Shown piece by piece: positions 9,037-17,883 of a stretch of DNA of 64,000 nucleotides (within the stretch, counting starts at the first letter, position 1; each line of letters opens with the position of its first letter). The notes beneath the pieces were generated by a model that saw only the letters and a program-made list of their open reading frames with translations, did not search any database and was not told the DNA's origin. Both the position numbers and the translations under genes were made by a program. Source of the stretch: CAIWHR01 sp963741355 (lineage in GTDB: Bacteria > Pseudomonadota > Gammaproteobacteria > Burkholderiales > Casimicrobiaceae); assembly GCA_963741355.1 (NCBI GenBank), contig CAVUIG010000003.1, positions 62,001 to 126,000 on the forward strand. Reading direction: 5' to 3'.

Positions 9037-9759
9037 TCAGAAGCGCGACGCGATCAGCGCGCCGACGATCCCACCGATCGCCGCGGCGCCGATCGCCACG
9101 AGATCGCTCGTGCCTTCGCTGTCGCGCAGGCGGGCCACGTTGAAGATCGCGTCGATCTGTGCGTCGGACAGCGCCGTGCTCGTACCGGCGGCATCGCCCG
9201 GTGCAATCTGCGCCGCGCCGGCGGCAAGATCGTGCAGCGCCTTGGCAACGCCGTCCGGGTCGATCAGCGCCACCGCGGCGCCGCAGTGTGGGCAGGCGTT
9301 GTCGTTCGCGAGGTCGATCGGCGCGCCGCACTGCGAGCAGGCGATCTGCTTGACGGTGGCCTTGAGCCGCGCGAGCTCGGAGGGCGAGGGCGCACGGATG
9401 AAGTTCTTCTCGCGCAGGAACTGGTTGAACGTGATCAGCTGGCCCCGGTCGAGCGGACAGCGCCAGAAGGTGAAGCGCGTCGTGCGCTGGAGGTCGTGCG
9501 TGAACGCGAGCAAGCTCCGGCATCGCGGGCAGTTGAAATTCGAAGCGAGCGGTGTCCGCGCCGTGGTGGCGGCCTTGCCGATCGCCTCGAACAGCCCGAG
9601 TACCGCCTTGGGCGAGAGCTGGATGCTTGCGGTGTTGTCGAACCAGAAGAGATTGCACGACGCGCAGGAGTAGGTCTGGACGGGACGCAAGGTGGGCTGC
9701 GCGTCGAGCGCCTGCGCTGCCATCGTGCTGCTGCAGTTGGGACAGTTGACGTCCATCAC
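9037..9759 (-). CDS. zinc-ribbon protein with C-terminal hydrophobic helix
   Basis: A 240-residue protein with four Cys-x2-Cys knuckles: CPNC, CASC, then CPRC, and later CSQC...CPHC, forming TFIIB-like and rubredoxin-like zinc ribbons. The C-terminus (LVAIGAAAIGGIVGALIAS) is a Gly-rich hydrophobic helix that could sit in the membrane. ATGs at 9759 and 9756 are equivalent start choices. It converges on the lyase gene. No function is assigned; such proteins may be membrane-tethered scaffolds. Confidence 0.75.
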   Translation of the reverse strand: MMDVNCPNCSSTMAAQALDAQPTLRPVQTYSCASCNLFWFDNTASIQLSPKAVLGLFEAIGKAATTARTPLASNFNCPRCRSLLAFTHDLQRTTRFTFWRCPLDRGQLITFNQFLREKNFIRAPSPSELARLKATVKQIACSQCGAPIDLANDNACPHCGAAVALIDPDGVAKALHDLAAGAAQIAPGDAAGTSTALSDAQIDAIFNVARLRDSEGTSDLVAIGAAAIGGIVGALIASRF

Positions 9760-9918
9760 GCGGCACCCGTTCCGGACGGACCGCGCGGTCGGCGGTCGGC
9801 GGACACGTTCACGCGAGCCTCCGCACGGTGCAGCGACGCGTGCCGTCGCGTCGTCGGCCGCCCTCGGTTGCTCGGCGACGCGCCCTTCGGGCCTTGCTCA
9901 CTTCGTTCGCCGCCTCGC

Positions 9919-10206
9919 TCACTCGGGGCCGGACTTGCCGGATTCGTACTGCGAAGGCGTGGCGCGGGCATGCGACAGGTATTCGCGGATGTGCAGCACG
10001 TCCTGGCGGCCCAGCGAATTGCCGTGGTGGGGGCGGTGGACGATTCCCTCGTAGCCATTCAGCTTGACGCGGATGCGCGCGCCGGGTAGCGATTCCAGGC
10101 TGGCACCGAGATGGTTCAGCAGCGACTCGATTTCGCGCCAATGGATGTTGCCGCTGATGGGGTCGTGAAAGATCGCGCGGAGCAGGTTCTCGTGCTTGTG
10201 GCTCAT
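9919..10206 (-). CDS. HicA-like mRNA interferase-fold protein without HicB
   Basis: A 95-residue protein resembling the HicA/YcfA double-stranded-RNA-binding fold: an N-terminal helix (ENLLRAIFHD), then HWREIESLLNHLGA, then strands with GYEGIVHRPHHGNSL, where the His residues correspond to the catalytic His region of HicA. A C-terminal helix (VLHIREYLSHA) follows. No HicB antitoxin gene is adjacent on either side, so it may be a stand-alone member rather than an active toxin. Confidence 0.7.
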   Translation of the reverse strand: MSHKHENLLRAIFHDPISGNIHWREIESLLNHLGASLESLPGARIRVKLNGYEGIVHRPHHGNSLGRQDVLHIREYLSHARATPSQYESGKSGPE

Positions 10207-10299
10207 GGTTTTGCCTTCGGGCCGGAGGCGGACCCCGGGAGGATACGGTATTTGGCGGACGGTTGGCGATGGCGCGAATCGCCCCTCCGCCGCCGTGTG

Positions 10300-10313
10300 A
10301 GTGACCGCTCACT
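10300..10313. promoter_or_regulatory. TetR-type palindrome
   Basis: AGTGACCGCTCACT is a near-perfect palindrome (12 of 14 positions) in the gap between the divergent HicA-like and phasin-like genes. Its size and form match operators of TetR-family repressors. No TetR gene is in the window, so the assignment is tentative. Confidence 0.3.
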
Positions 10314-10408
10314 GCGAGCGCCGGCCATATGGGGTAGGCGGCGCGGCAAGAGGGGATCGAACAAGGCAAATCCTTCCGGCGCGCCCAAATGGACCTGGAC
10401 GCGAACCT

Positions 10409-10437
10409 TTGGAGCGCACGGCTGCCTATGTTATGCT
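10409..10437 (+). promoter_or_regulatory. promoter of the phasin-like gene
   Basis: TTGGAG (10409-10414), a 17-base spacer and TATGCT (10432-10437). The -10 overlaps the palindrome at 10434-10448, an arrangement suited to repression. Confidence 0.45.
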
Positions 10438-10448
10438 GCACTGCAGCA
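10434..10448. promoter_or_regulatory. PhaR-type operator
   Basis: TGCTGCACTGCAGCA is a perfect 15-base palindrome containing CTGC-N3-GCAG, the form described for PhaR, the repressor that senses polyhydroxyalkanoate granules and controls phasin genes. It overlaps the -10 of the gene starting at 10471. Confidence 0.6.
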
Positions 10449-10470
10449 AAACTCGGAAAGGCACCTCTGG

Positions 10471-10863
10471 ATGAAGTCACGACCCCGGTCGGAAATACAT
10501 GGAGTCGGCGGCCATTTTCCCGCTTTCGGGAACTGGGGCCGCCCCTTCGATGCGTCGGGCGCCCCTCCGGCCACGGCCCCGATGGACGCCGTGATGGCCT
10601 TCGCCGCATTCACCGCCAATCAGGCGGTCAGCGCACAGATCGATTTCGCGCACTCGGTTGCCCGGATCCTGCAGGGACAGGCCGCGATCATCGCCAAGGC
10701 CGGCGAGCGCACGTTCGCACCCGGACCGATTCGCGCGGCGGTGACGGGCGCCGCGGACCTGCAGGCGGATTGCGCGCGCCACCTCGCCCACGCCGCGCAG
10801 GCGATGGGGCGCAAGTACGGTCACCTCGCATTCGCGTTTCCCGCGGCCGCACTGATTCGCTGA
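10471..10863 (+). CDS. phasin-like protein
   Basis: A 130-residue protein with a short Gly/Pro-rich N-terminus and a helical body: VMAFAAFTANQAVSAQIDFA and LQADCARHLAHAAQAMG resemble the amphipathic helices of phasins, which coat polyhydroxyalkanoate granules. The start at 10471 follows a GGAAAGG site. The call rests mainly on the PhaR-type palindrome over its promoter plus helix composition; sequence similarity to classical PhaP is weak. A MaoC hydratase at 15701 could supply hydroxyacyl-CoA, but no PHA synthase is in the window. Confidence 0.6.
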   Translation: MKSRPRSEIHGVGGHFPAFGNWGRPFDASGAPPATAPMDAVMAFAAFTANQAVSAQIDFAHSVARILQGQAAIIAKAGERTFAPGPIRAAVTGAADLQADCARHLAHAAQAMGRKYGHLAFAFPAAALIR

Positions 10864-11148
10864 CCGAAGCATGCCGCACGTCCTGTCGGCGCGCCATGAG
10901 AAAGCCGTTGCCGAATGCGGAATCCCATCTCCGCAGCGGCTTCGCGCATGCAAAGCGCGAACCGGCAAGCGTATGCGCGCGGGTGTGCGATCGGCGCCAG
11001 GCGGCCCGCGGTCGTCGCGCTCCGATGCGCATGGAAGCGCAAATGCCAAGGGTCGCGCCACGCCCGCCGCCGCACCGCCGGGGTGCAGGGACGTTACAGC
11101 GGGGTCAATCCGCGGTACGATCCGTGGGCAAAGGAGCCGCGCGAGGGC

Positions 11149-11727
11149 ATGGATCCCCTGGTACTGACCGTCGACATGGCCGGCCTTCCCCAGGCGTGGG
11201 TTGCGCTGGAGGAGGCCATCACCTACCACGCGAAGCAGCTGGTAGCGTGGTCGCTCGGCCACGAGGTGCGCGAGTTTCGCGGCGGCTGGCAGAAGAACGG
11301 CGAGCGCTCGCGCATCGCGACCAAGTCCATCCTGGCCATCAAGGGCAGCGCCGGCGGCCACCATATCCACGTACCGGGACTGACCAACGCGCTCCTGTTC
11401 GCGCGCGACCGGCACCTGTGCGCCTATTGCGGCAACGCCTACATGAGCCGCGACCTGTCGCGCGACCACGTCGTCCCGGTATCGCGGGGCGGACGCGATG
11501 CGTGGACCAACGCGGTCACCGCATGCAAGAAGTGCAACATCCGCAAGTCGAACCGGACGCCCGAGCAGGCCGAAATGCCGCTCCTCTACGTTCCGTACGT
11601 GCCGAACCGGCACGAGCAGTTCATCCTGCGCAATCGCCGCATCCTCGCTGACCAGATGGAATACCTGCTGGCCGGCGTGCCTCGCACGAGCCGGCTCTAT
11701 CCGCTTTCCGACGCGCGGGCCGCCTGA
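11149..11727 (+). CDS. HNH endonuclease family protein
   Basis: A 192-residue protein with an HNH nuclease core: CAYCG and CKKCN form the zinc-holding Cys pairs, DHVVPVSRGG gives the catalytic His region, and W-TNAVTAC supplies the central Asn. Both flanks are conserved in the betaproteobacterial type: MDPLVLTVDMAGLP at the N-terminus, and LLYVPYVPNRHEQFILRNRR then ILADQMEYLL at the C-terminus. The start at 11149 is chosen by that conserved N-terminus; the frame stays open upstream. It appears as a single housekeeping gene rather than part of a restriction or phage module. Confidence 0.88.
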   Translation: MDPLVLTVDMAGLPQAWVALEEAITYHAKQLVAWSLGHEVREFRGGWQKNGERSRIATKSILAIKGSAGGHHIHVPGLTNALLFARDRHLCAYCGNAYMSRDLSRDHVVPVSRGGRDAWTNAVTACKKCNIRKSNRTPEQAEMPLLYVPYVPNRHEQFILRNRRILADQMEYLLAGVPRTSRLYPLSDARAA

Positions 11728-11783
11728 GATCACGCCCTCGCGGGCGTCAGATCACCCGGAAGCAGGACTTGCAGACGTGCGCG

Positions 11784-12227
11784 TTAGAGCTCACGCGCGC
11801 GGAGCAGATAGGGACAGCGCTTCGTCGACGCGCCCTTCATGCGCCAGACCCACCCGACGACTCCCAGCAGGACGAAGCCGGCGATGCCGCTGATGGCCAT
11901 TCCGTTGAGGATGAATGCGTAGTGCTCGGGGCCCGTGAACGTCGCAGAAGGCGCCGCCGACTCGGTCGACGCCTGCGATTTCTGCGGCACCGGCACCGCC
12001 TGCAGCACGTCTTCGGGGCGGGCCGCCGCCAAGCGGGCATCGGGCGGAGCCGCGGGCCGCTCGCGGTTGTAGACGGGCACGCGGCCCGGGGCGTACTGAT
12101 TCGCGCACTGCGCAACCGCGGAATTGTCGCGCAGCGTGAGACAGGTTTCCGGACTTGCCGCCAGGCCGGCCGTCGCCGACAGCACCAGGATCGCGAGGCA
12201 CCAACGCGGGATCGCGGGAAGAATGAT
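11784..12227 (-). CDS. exported single-pass membrane protein, probable non-AUG start
   Basis: A protein of about 147 residues with a signal peptide (ILPAIPRWCLAILVLSATAG, cleavage near LAA-S), a Cys pair (PETCLTLRDNSAVAQC), a Pro/Ala-rich linker and a C-terminal transmembrane helix (LNGMAISGIAGFVLLGVVGW) followed by a basic stop. No ATG, GTG or TTG gives the whole signal peptide. A GGAG site at 12237-12234 points to ATC at 12227 (6-base spacing) or ATT at 12224 (9-base spacing). The frame stays open to an ATG at 12482, but that extension is not protein-like. I do not recognise a family. Confidence 0.6.
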   Translation of the reverse strand: MILPAIPRWCLAILVLSATAGLAASPETCLTLRDNSAVAQCANQYAPGRVPVYNRERPAAPPDARLAAARPEDVLQAVPVPQKSQASTESAAPSATFTGPEHYAFILNGMAISGIAGFVLLGVVGWVWRMKGASTKRCPYLLRAREL

Positions 12228-12540
12228 CGCTGTCTCCGGAGGGGTTCGATTGGTAAAGGAGCGGGGCCTGCCCGGTGCAGCAAGAACCCCGCGCCTGCCG
12301 TGCCGCTCCGGTAAGCAAGCAAGACGCGTTCCGGAGAGAGTTACGTAGCAGAGGCCCGGCGTGGCATGCGGCGATGTGCCGGTGTGCGGCAGTCGCTGGG
12401 CGCTGCGCGTCGGTGGCGCCGCGCCCGGACAGGCGAGGGCGTGCACGGCGATGTGCGGTGCAACAATCGCGGAATCGGGCACCGAATCCGATGTGAGCGG
12501 TGAGATTATTGCCCGGGATGAGGCACGCCGCCGCCTGGAT

Positions 12541-13923
12541 TCAGGCCGGCATCCGGCTTCGGCGAGGCCCTAGTGGCAGGTCGTTCCCGGCGGGCGCGGC
12601 GAACAGGAAGCGGGTGATCGTCTTGCTCTGGTTGATCGCGGGCAGACCACCGGTCCCGTCGGTGACGTAGGCGAACGTGGCGTGATTGCCGTCGGCGAAC
12701 GTCGTCGTCGCGGTACCGACCTGCTGCGTATCGAACATCGCGACATAGCTGTCGAAACGCGGCCCCGACGTGCGGTTGAGCGGTCCGGTGAACACGTTCG
12801 ACATACCCTGGCGCTGCATCAGCGCCGATAGCCACATCGGCGGATTGCCCGCGCCCGCGCTCTTCGCGTCGTAGGTGTACCAGGTGGCGAACAGCTGGTT
12901 GCCCTGGTGCGCAAAGTCGACCCCCCAGCCCGATTCGGAGGGAGCCCACCAGAGATCCTGATAGTTGGTCGCGCCCGCCAGGTCGGGTGCCGCGGCGTAG
13001 GCGCAGACCGGCTGCGGGGTGGTGCCGTCGAGGACGAAGCGGTTGATGAACTCGGACTGCTGGACGTTGCTCGCCCCGCCTGCGCTGACGATGTCGTACG
13101 CGAACGAGCCGTAGTTCGCGTCGCTGAACGAGAGCGTGCCGGTGCCGACCTTGGTCGCGGTCGCGCTGCCCGTGAAGTTGTTGAGCGGCGGTCCCGAATC
13201 GATGTAGATGTCGCCGCCATAGACGGCGCCCGCCGGCGTCGTGCGGCTCGCGAGCATCGAGAGCCAGAAGGCGTTGCCGCTCGTGTCGTAGGTGTACCAG
13301 GTGGCGAAGATCTGGTCGCCCTGGTGCGACAGGTTGATCCCCGATCCGTCGGCGTCCGGGTTCCACCACAATCCGTGATAGCTGGGCGGCGCGGGCGCCG
13401 CCAGCGCCACGATCACCGAAGCGCCCTTGAAGTTCACCCCGACGTTTTCCTTCACGCCCCCCGACCGGAACAGGGCGTTCACGCCGTCGGTGGGCAGCGG
13501 GCCGTACGTCCACTGGTCGAAGCCCGCGTAATTGAGGGTGCCACCGCCGGGCGCGAGAAAGCCGTCGGGCATGACGTAATCCGGCGTGACGAGCCCGAGC
13601 GCGACGAACCCGCGCGTGGCGATCAGCACGTGCGAGAACGCCGTCGGGCTCTGCATGCACATGCCGTAATAGCACGTGCCGCCCGAAAGATCGGTCCTGA
13701 ACACGAGATTCGCGGTTCCCGCCGGCGTGGTGCTGGAAAGCATCTGTCCGGAAAGCAGGTTCTGTGCGTTCATTCCCGCGGCTTCGCGCAGCACCACGAA
13801 TTGAACCGTGCCGTCGGCATTCGTGTAGATTTCGTCGATCTGGAACGTGTGGTAGCTTGCGTGCGCAAGCGGAGCGCAAAGCGCGAGACCGGCGAGCAGA
13901 ATCATGCGTAGCGAGCGTGTCAT
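12541..13923 (-). CDS. exported protein with two WW-NPD/ATWYTYD repeats
   Basis: A 460-residue secreted protein with a signal peptide (MTRSLRMILLAGLALCAPLA, ending HAS). Two copies of a beta-rich module are visible: GLWWNPDADGSGINLSHQGD then FATWYTYD and FWLSML (about 182-225), and DLWWAPSESGWGVDFAHQGN then FATWYTYD and MWLSAL (about 323-370). Each module is followed by a Gly/Thr-rich strand region. This repeat is frequent in exported betaproteobacterial proteins of unknown function. Two Cys (CYYGMC) near residue 85 may form a disulfide. The likely location is periplasm or surface. Confidence 0.8.
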   Translation of the reverse strand: MTRSLRMILLAGLALCAPLAHASYHTFQIDEIYTNADGTVQFVVLREAAGMNAQNLLSGQMLSSTTPAGTANLVFRTDLSGGTCYYGMCMQSPTAFSHVLIATRGFVALGLVTPDYVMPDGFLAPGGGTLNYAGFDQWTYGPLPTDGVNALFRSGGVKENVGVNFKGASVIVALAAPAPPSYHGLWWNPDADGSGINLSHQGDQIFATWYTYDTSGNAFWLSMLASRTTPAGAVYGGDIYIDSGPPLNNFTGSATATKVGTGTLSFSDANYGSFAYDIVSAGGASNVQQSEFINRFVLDGTTPQPVCAYAAAPDLAGATNYQDLWWAPSESGWGVDFAHQGNQLFATWYTYDAKSAGAGNPPMWLSALMQRQGMSNVFTGPLNRTSGPRFDSYVAMFDTQQVGTATTTFADGNHATFAYVTDGTGGLPAINQSKTITRFLFAAPAGNDLPLGPRRSRMPA

Positions 13924-14052
13924 GGCGAAATCTCCTGCCCCCCGAACGGATGGAAGGCGCGCCTGCCGGGACCTCGAACCGCGTCAACATCGCAGAACAC
14001 TCCCATATTCCGCTCCAATGCGGGCCGGCGCAAATGCGGCCGGTTTGCCCGC

Positions 14053-15615
14053 ATGACTTTCGCGGAGCCGTTTCGCTACCGCTGGTATGCGCGCGGCGAC
14101 GTCAACGGATTCTTCGCGCTGGCCGTCGACAACACGGCGCTGCTCGTCGCGATGGCGGGCATCCTGGTCGGCGTCTTCCACATGCCGGCCGACGTCGTGC
14201 TCGGCCGCATGGTCCCGGGCACCGCGTTCGGCGTGCTCGTCGGCGACCTTCTCTATACCTGGCTCGCGTTTCGCCTCGCCCGCCGCGAGCGCCGCCACGA
14301 CGTTTGCGCGATGCCGCTCGGCATCGACACGCCTTCGCTGTTTGCGCTGTGCTTCGGCGTGGTCGGCCCGGCGTACGTCGCGACCGGCGACGCGCAGCGC
14401 GCCTGGGTGATCGGCATGGCGGTGATGGTGATCATGGGCGTCGCCAAGCTCGTTGCCGCGTTCTTCGGCGATGCCCTGCGTCGCGCGCTGCCGCGCGCGG
14501 CGCTGCTGGGCGCGCTCTCCGCCGTCGCCATCGGGCTCATCATGTTCTTCCCGTTCGTCAAAATTCTCGCCGAGCCGATCGGCGGAATGGTCGCGCTCGG
14601 CGTGATCCTCGTCACGCTGGTCGGCAAGGTGAAGCTGCCGCTGCGGCTTCCGGCGGTCGTCGTGTCGGTGGTGGCCGGCCTCGCCGCGTATGCGATCGCG
14701 CGCGAGCTTGGCTACACGCCGCCGCCGCTGCAGCCGGGCGCTCGTGCGGGCACGCTGTCGCTGCCATGGCCCACGCTTGCATTCGTCGACGGGTTGTCGA
14801 CCGCATGGCAATACGTGCCGCTCGCCATCCCCGTCGCGATCGCGACGGTGATCGGCGGAATCGATAACACCGAATCGGCCGCGGTGGCGGGCGACGCGTA
14901 CAGGACGCGCTCGATCCTGCTGGTCGAAGGCGTCTCGACGCTGGCCGCGGCCGTGTGCGGCGGCGTGATCCAGAACACGCCCTACATCGGCCATCCCGCC
15001 TACAAGGACATGGGCAGCCGCGCCGGCTACACGCTCGCCACGGGCCTATTCATCGGGGTCGGCGCCGCGACCGGCGTCATCGGCGCGCTGATCGGCTGGC
15101 TGCCCGAATCCGTCGTCGTGCCGGTGCTGATCTTCGTCGGGCTCGAGATGGCGGAGCAGGCGATGGCGACGACCGCGCCGAGGCACCTGAAGGCGATCGC
15201 GATCGCGCTGATTCCGGTGATCGCGAATCTCGTCAACATCGAGCAGGGCAGCCTCATCGCCGCGGCGAAGGTCGACGTTTCGGCGTTGCCCGAATCGGTG
15301 CAGCGCGGCCTCACCGTCATCGCGATGCTCGGCAACGGATTCATCGTCACCGCGATGCTGTGGTCGGCGTGGCTGATCTTCGTCATCGACCACCGCTTGC
15401 GGATCGCGACGGCGATCGCCGTCGCAGCGGCCGCGCTGACGCTCGTCGGATTGATGCACTCGCCGTATGCCGACGCGCGACTCTTCCTTCCGTGGCAGGC
15501 CGGAGTCCCCTCGCTCGTCTTCGCGCTGGCGACGGGCTACGTTCTCCTTGCCTTGCTCTGCGCCGTGCTGGCGTGGCGCATGCCGCCACAAGACAGGACC
15601 GCGGAGATCGGGTGA
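14053..15615 (+). CDS. NCS2-type (xanthine/uracil-like) permease
   Basis: A 520-residue polytopic inner-membrane protein with about 12-14 helices. It resembles the NCS2 nucleobase:cation symporter superfamily: an early CAMPLGIDTPSLFAL re-entrant segment, a central ATVIGGIDNTESAAVAGDAY motif (the NCS2 signature region after helix 8) and GGVIQNTPYIGHPAYKDMGS. The substrate cannot be assigned; the family covers purines, uracil and related compounds. It faces the exported repeat protein across 129 bases and stands alone. Confidence 0.85.
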   Translation: MTFAEPFRYRWYARGDVNGFFALAVDNTALLVAMAGILVGVFHMPADVVLGRMVPGTAFGVLVGDLLYTWLAFRLARRERRHDVCAMPLGIDTPSLFALCFGVVGPAYVATGDAQRAWVIGMAVMVIMGVAKLVAAFFGDALRRALPRAALLGALSAVAIGLIMFFPFVKILAEPIGGMVALGVILVTLVGKVKLPLRLPAVVVSVVAGLAAYAIARELGYTPPPLQPGARAGTLSLPWPTLAFVDGLSTAWQYVPLAIPVAIATVIGGIDNTESAAVAGDAYRTRSILLVEGVSTLAAAVCGGVIQNTPYIGHPAYKDMGSRAGYTLATGLFIGVGAATGVIGALIGWLPESVVVPVLIFVGLEMAEQAMATTAPRHLKAIAIALIPVIANLVNIEQGSLIAAAKVDVSALPESVQRGLTVIAMLGNGFIVTAMLWSAWLIFVIDHRLRIATAIAVAAAALTLVGLMHSPYADARLFLPWQAGVPSLVFALATGYVLLALLCAVLAWRMPPQDRTAEIG

Positions 15616-15700
15616 CCCTATCCGCGCGACGATCCGCGCGGGCATTCGGGGACGCTGCCCGGCGGCGCGCGCAGTGGCGGCGGCGCGCGCAATGGCCCGG

Positions 15701-16105
15701 TCAGGCTTCGCAAAGCATCGAGGCCTGCCCGCGTGCGACGAGCGTCGAGTTCACGTGCGACGTGCATTCGCACGTGACCTTGCGCAGCTTGGGCTCGAGC
15801 TTGATCACCTTCACCGTCGTCACGACGAGGTCGCCCGGGCGCACCGCGCCCCGATAACGCTGCGTGAACTCCCGCGCGATCGTACCCGGGCCGGGCAGCT
15901 TGAGGCCCAGCACCGCCGAGACATAGGCCGCCAGCAGGGTGCCGTGCGCGACGATGCCGCCGAACGACGAGCGCTTGGCGAATTCCGCGTCGACGTGCAG
16001 GGGATTGACGTCGCCCGACACCGCCGCGAATGCGCGAATGGTGTCGATCGTCACCTGGTCGGCGCGCGAAGCGGTCATGCCAAGGGTCAGTTCGTCATAG
16101 CGCAT
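15701..16105 (-). CDS. MaoC-family (R)-specific enoyl-CoA hydratase
   Basis: A 134-residue hot-dog-fold protein. The hydratase-2 motif is intact (FAAVSGDVNPLHVDAEFA, with the catalytic Asp and His), followed by GGIVAHGTLLAAYVSAVLG. Proteins of this size hydrate enoyl-CoA to (R)-3-hydroxyacyl-CoA, as PhaJ does for polyhydroxyalkanoate synthesis. The ATG at 16105 has GAGGA upstream; longer starts add Cys/Arg-rich sequence without homology. The phasin-like gene 5 kb away makes a PHA link plausible but not shown. Confidence 0.88.
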   Translation of the reverse strand: MRYDELTLGMTASRADQVTIDTIRAFAAVSGDVNPLHVDAEFAKRSSFGGIVAHGTLLAAYVSAVLGLKLPGPGTIAREFTQRYRGAVRPGDLVVTTVKVIKLEPKLRKVTCECTSHVNSTLVARGQASMLCEA

Positions 16106-16553
16106 GGAAAGAGTCCTCGTGTCGAAGCGGGCGCCGCATCGGGTCGGAGCCGCCCGGTTGCACCGGGCAGCGCAATGCGCGCACAACAGCGTAGCAGGTT
16201 GCGGGCCGGCGAACTGTGCGGTAGCGCACATCAGCATTGGAATGGTAGCGGAATCTGGCAAGCGGCGCCGGGATGTTCGACGCACGCTCCGCCCATCGCC
16301 GGGATCGGGCACTTTCGGTCCCATGACTCGCCTGTACCCGGATTCCGTGCCCGCCGGATCCCCTATTTGCCCGGCATGCAGGATACACGCTACATTTCGG
16401 CTCCGACGGCATCCCGGGACCCGCAGTGATATCAGGGCAGCGACGACGATTTTTCCGGCGCCGGCATCGTATCACCGCTTCCTGCGCAGCTGACCGCCGG
16501 CAGCTGCGAATCCCGCGCGTGCGGCCTCGTCTCCGGCCATCGGGGATCCGCGC
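16106..16553. other. intergenic stretch, no gene seen
   Basis: A 448-bp gap between the divergent MaoC and sulfotransferase genes. Both promoters should lie here, but I find no convincing element, RNA gene or repeat. Confidence 0.45.
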
Positions 16554-17289
16554 ATGACTTCGAGTCCCGATGCGGGAAAGCCGCTCCACACGGATGTCAC
16601 GCCGCGCGTGGACGTCCTGTTCGTCCACATCCAGAAGACGGGCGGGATGTCGCTGTACAACAGCATGGCGCAGTGGTTCGGCGGCGCGCACTCGCTGCGC
16701 TACCAGCGATCGTCGGAGGAATTCCAGCAGGAGTTCCTGCGCCTCACCGACGACGAAATCGCCGGGTGGCGACTGTTGTCCGGCCACTTCGAGCTTCCCT
16801 TCTGGCTCAAGCGCAAGCTCGCCGACCGCTTCGTCGTTTCGCTGGTCAGGGAGCCGGTCGAGCGGGTGCTCTCCGCCTACCGTTACGCCAAGAGCTGGCC
16901 GCAGCATCGGCGGCACGACGCCGTCGGGCAGATGAGCATCGCCGAATACGTTGACGCGCACGTCAACGACGCGTCGCGACACAACTGGCAATGCCGGAAG
17001 CTGTGCGGAAGCCCCGATTTCGACGCGGCGAGAGCGATGGCGCAAAGGCAGGTCGACTTGCTGGGCGCGGTGGAGCTGATCGGGCATCTTGACCGAAGCG
17101 CTGACCGAGGCGCTCGGCGTGCCGCTCGAAGTGCGCAACGACAACGCGAGCCCCGACCAGCGGCCGCGTCGCGAGGACCTCGACGCGGCGCTGCTGTCAA
17201 AGCTGCAGGCGTGCAACGTCGAGGATTACAAGCTCTGGACACACGTGATCGAACAGAATCTGGTGCGCGGCCACCGCGGCGGCGCTTAG
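16554..17289 (+). CDS. sulfotransferase-family protein (frameshifted)
   Basis: A protein of about 245 residues. The N-terminal PAPS-binding P-loop DVLFVHIQKTGGMSLYNS is typical of sulfotransferase family 2, followed by LLSGHFELPF and VVSLVREPVERVLSAYRYAK, the 3'-phosphate-binding Arg/Ser segment. The frame breaks at 17081-17089: after VELIG the next frame continues with LTEALTEALGVPLEVRNDNA. Removing one G from the GGG run there restores continuity, so an indel error is likely. The real or apparent product would transfer sulfate to a carbohydrate or lipid. It overlaps the BON gene tail to tail. Confidence 0.72.
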
Positions 17290-17804
17290 GAAGGCGTGCG
17301 CCTGCGCGCGCGAAACGGTGCCGCGCGCGCGGGATTCACATCCGACTCGCTGGGAACTGCCTCAGATCGTTCCCTGCAATGACCGGACGCGGCCCGACTG
17401 CGACCGGCCAGAAATCGACCGACGCGATGTCCCGCACCGCAGACCGCGTCGACGACGTCGCTGACTCCGTCCGTATCGCTCGCGATCTGCATTGCGATGT
17501 CGTGCTGCAGCAGCGTGCCGACGTCGCCCGACAGCGTGACCACGGAATCCGCCGTGTCGACGTGAATGCTGCGCGAGGCGATGCCGAATTCGCTGATGAG
17601 CGCGCTTTTCACCAGGGCGGTGATCTGCGCGTCGTCGAGGAACGACGCAAGCGCGCCCGCGCGCGAGTCGACCACGCCCGCCGCCTGCCCGGCGCCTCTG
17701 CCGCGATCGCGATCGGTGCCTGCGTCGGCGATGCCGCGCTCGAGCATCACGCCCGCGGCGACGCTGACGACCACCAGAAGCACTGCCTGCCTGGAATTCA
17801 ACAT
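17286..17804 (-). CDS. BON-domain protein
   Basis: A protein of about 172 residues with an N-terminal hydrophobic segment (LNSRQAVLLVVVSVAAGVML; signal peptide or anchor), an Asp/Arg/Gly-rich linker and one BON domain (DAQITALVKSALISEFGI to SDVVDAVCG). BON domains bind phospholipid and occur in periplasmic proteins such as OsmY. The start at 17804 is set by an AAGGGGA site; an upstream ATG at 17840 is less likely. The Arg-rich tail beyond the domain is not conserved-looking. Confidence 0.75.
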   Translation of the reverse strand: MLNSRQAVLLVVVSVAAGVMLERGIADAGTDRDRGRGAGQAAGVVDSRAGALASFLDDAQITALVKSALISEFGIASRSIHVDTADSVVTLSGDVGTLLQHDIAMQIASDTDGVSDVVDAVCGAGHRVGRFLAGRSRAASGHCRERSEAVPSESDVNPARAAPFRARRRTPS

Positions 17805-17883
17805 TTGCCGTCCCCTTGTCCCGATTCCCGCAAACTCCACGCGGCCCGCGTCACGCGAGGTGCTGCCGCGCCGATCCCTCGCG

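Noticed and set aside
10915..11148. N-terminal extension of the HNH gene
   Set aside because: The open frame is Arg/Ala-rich and not protein-like; the conserved N-terminus begins at 11149.
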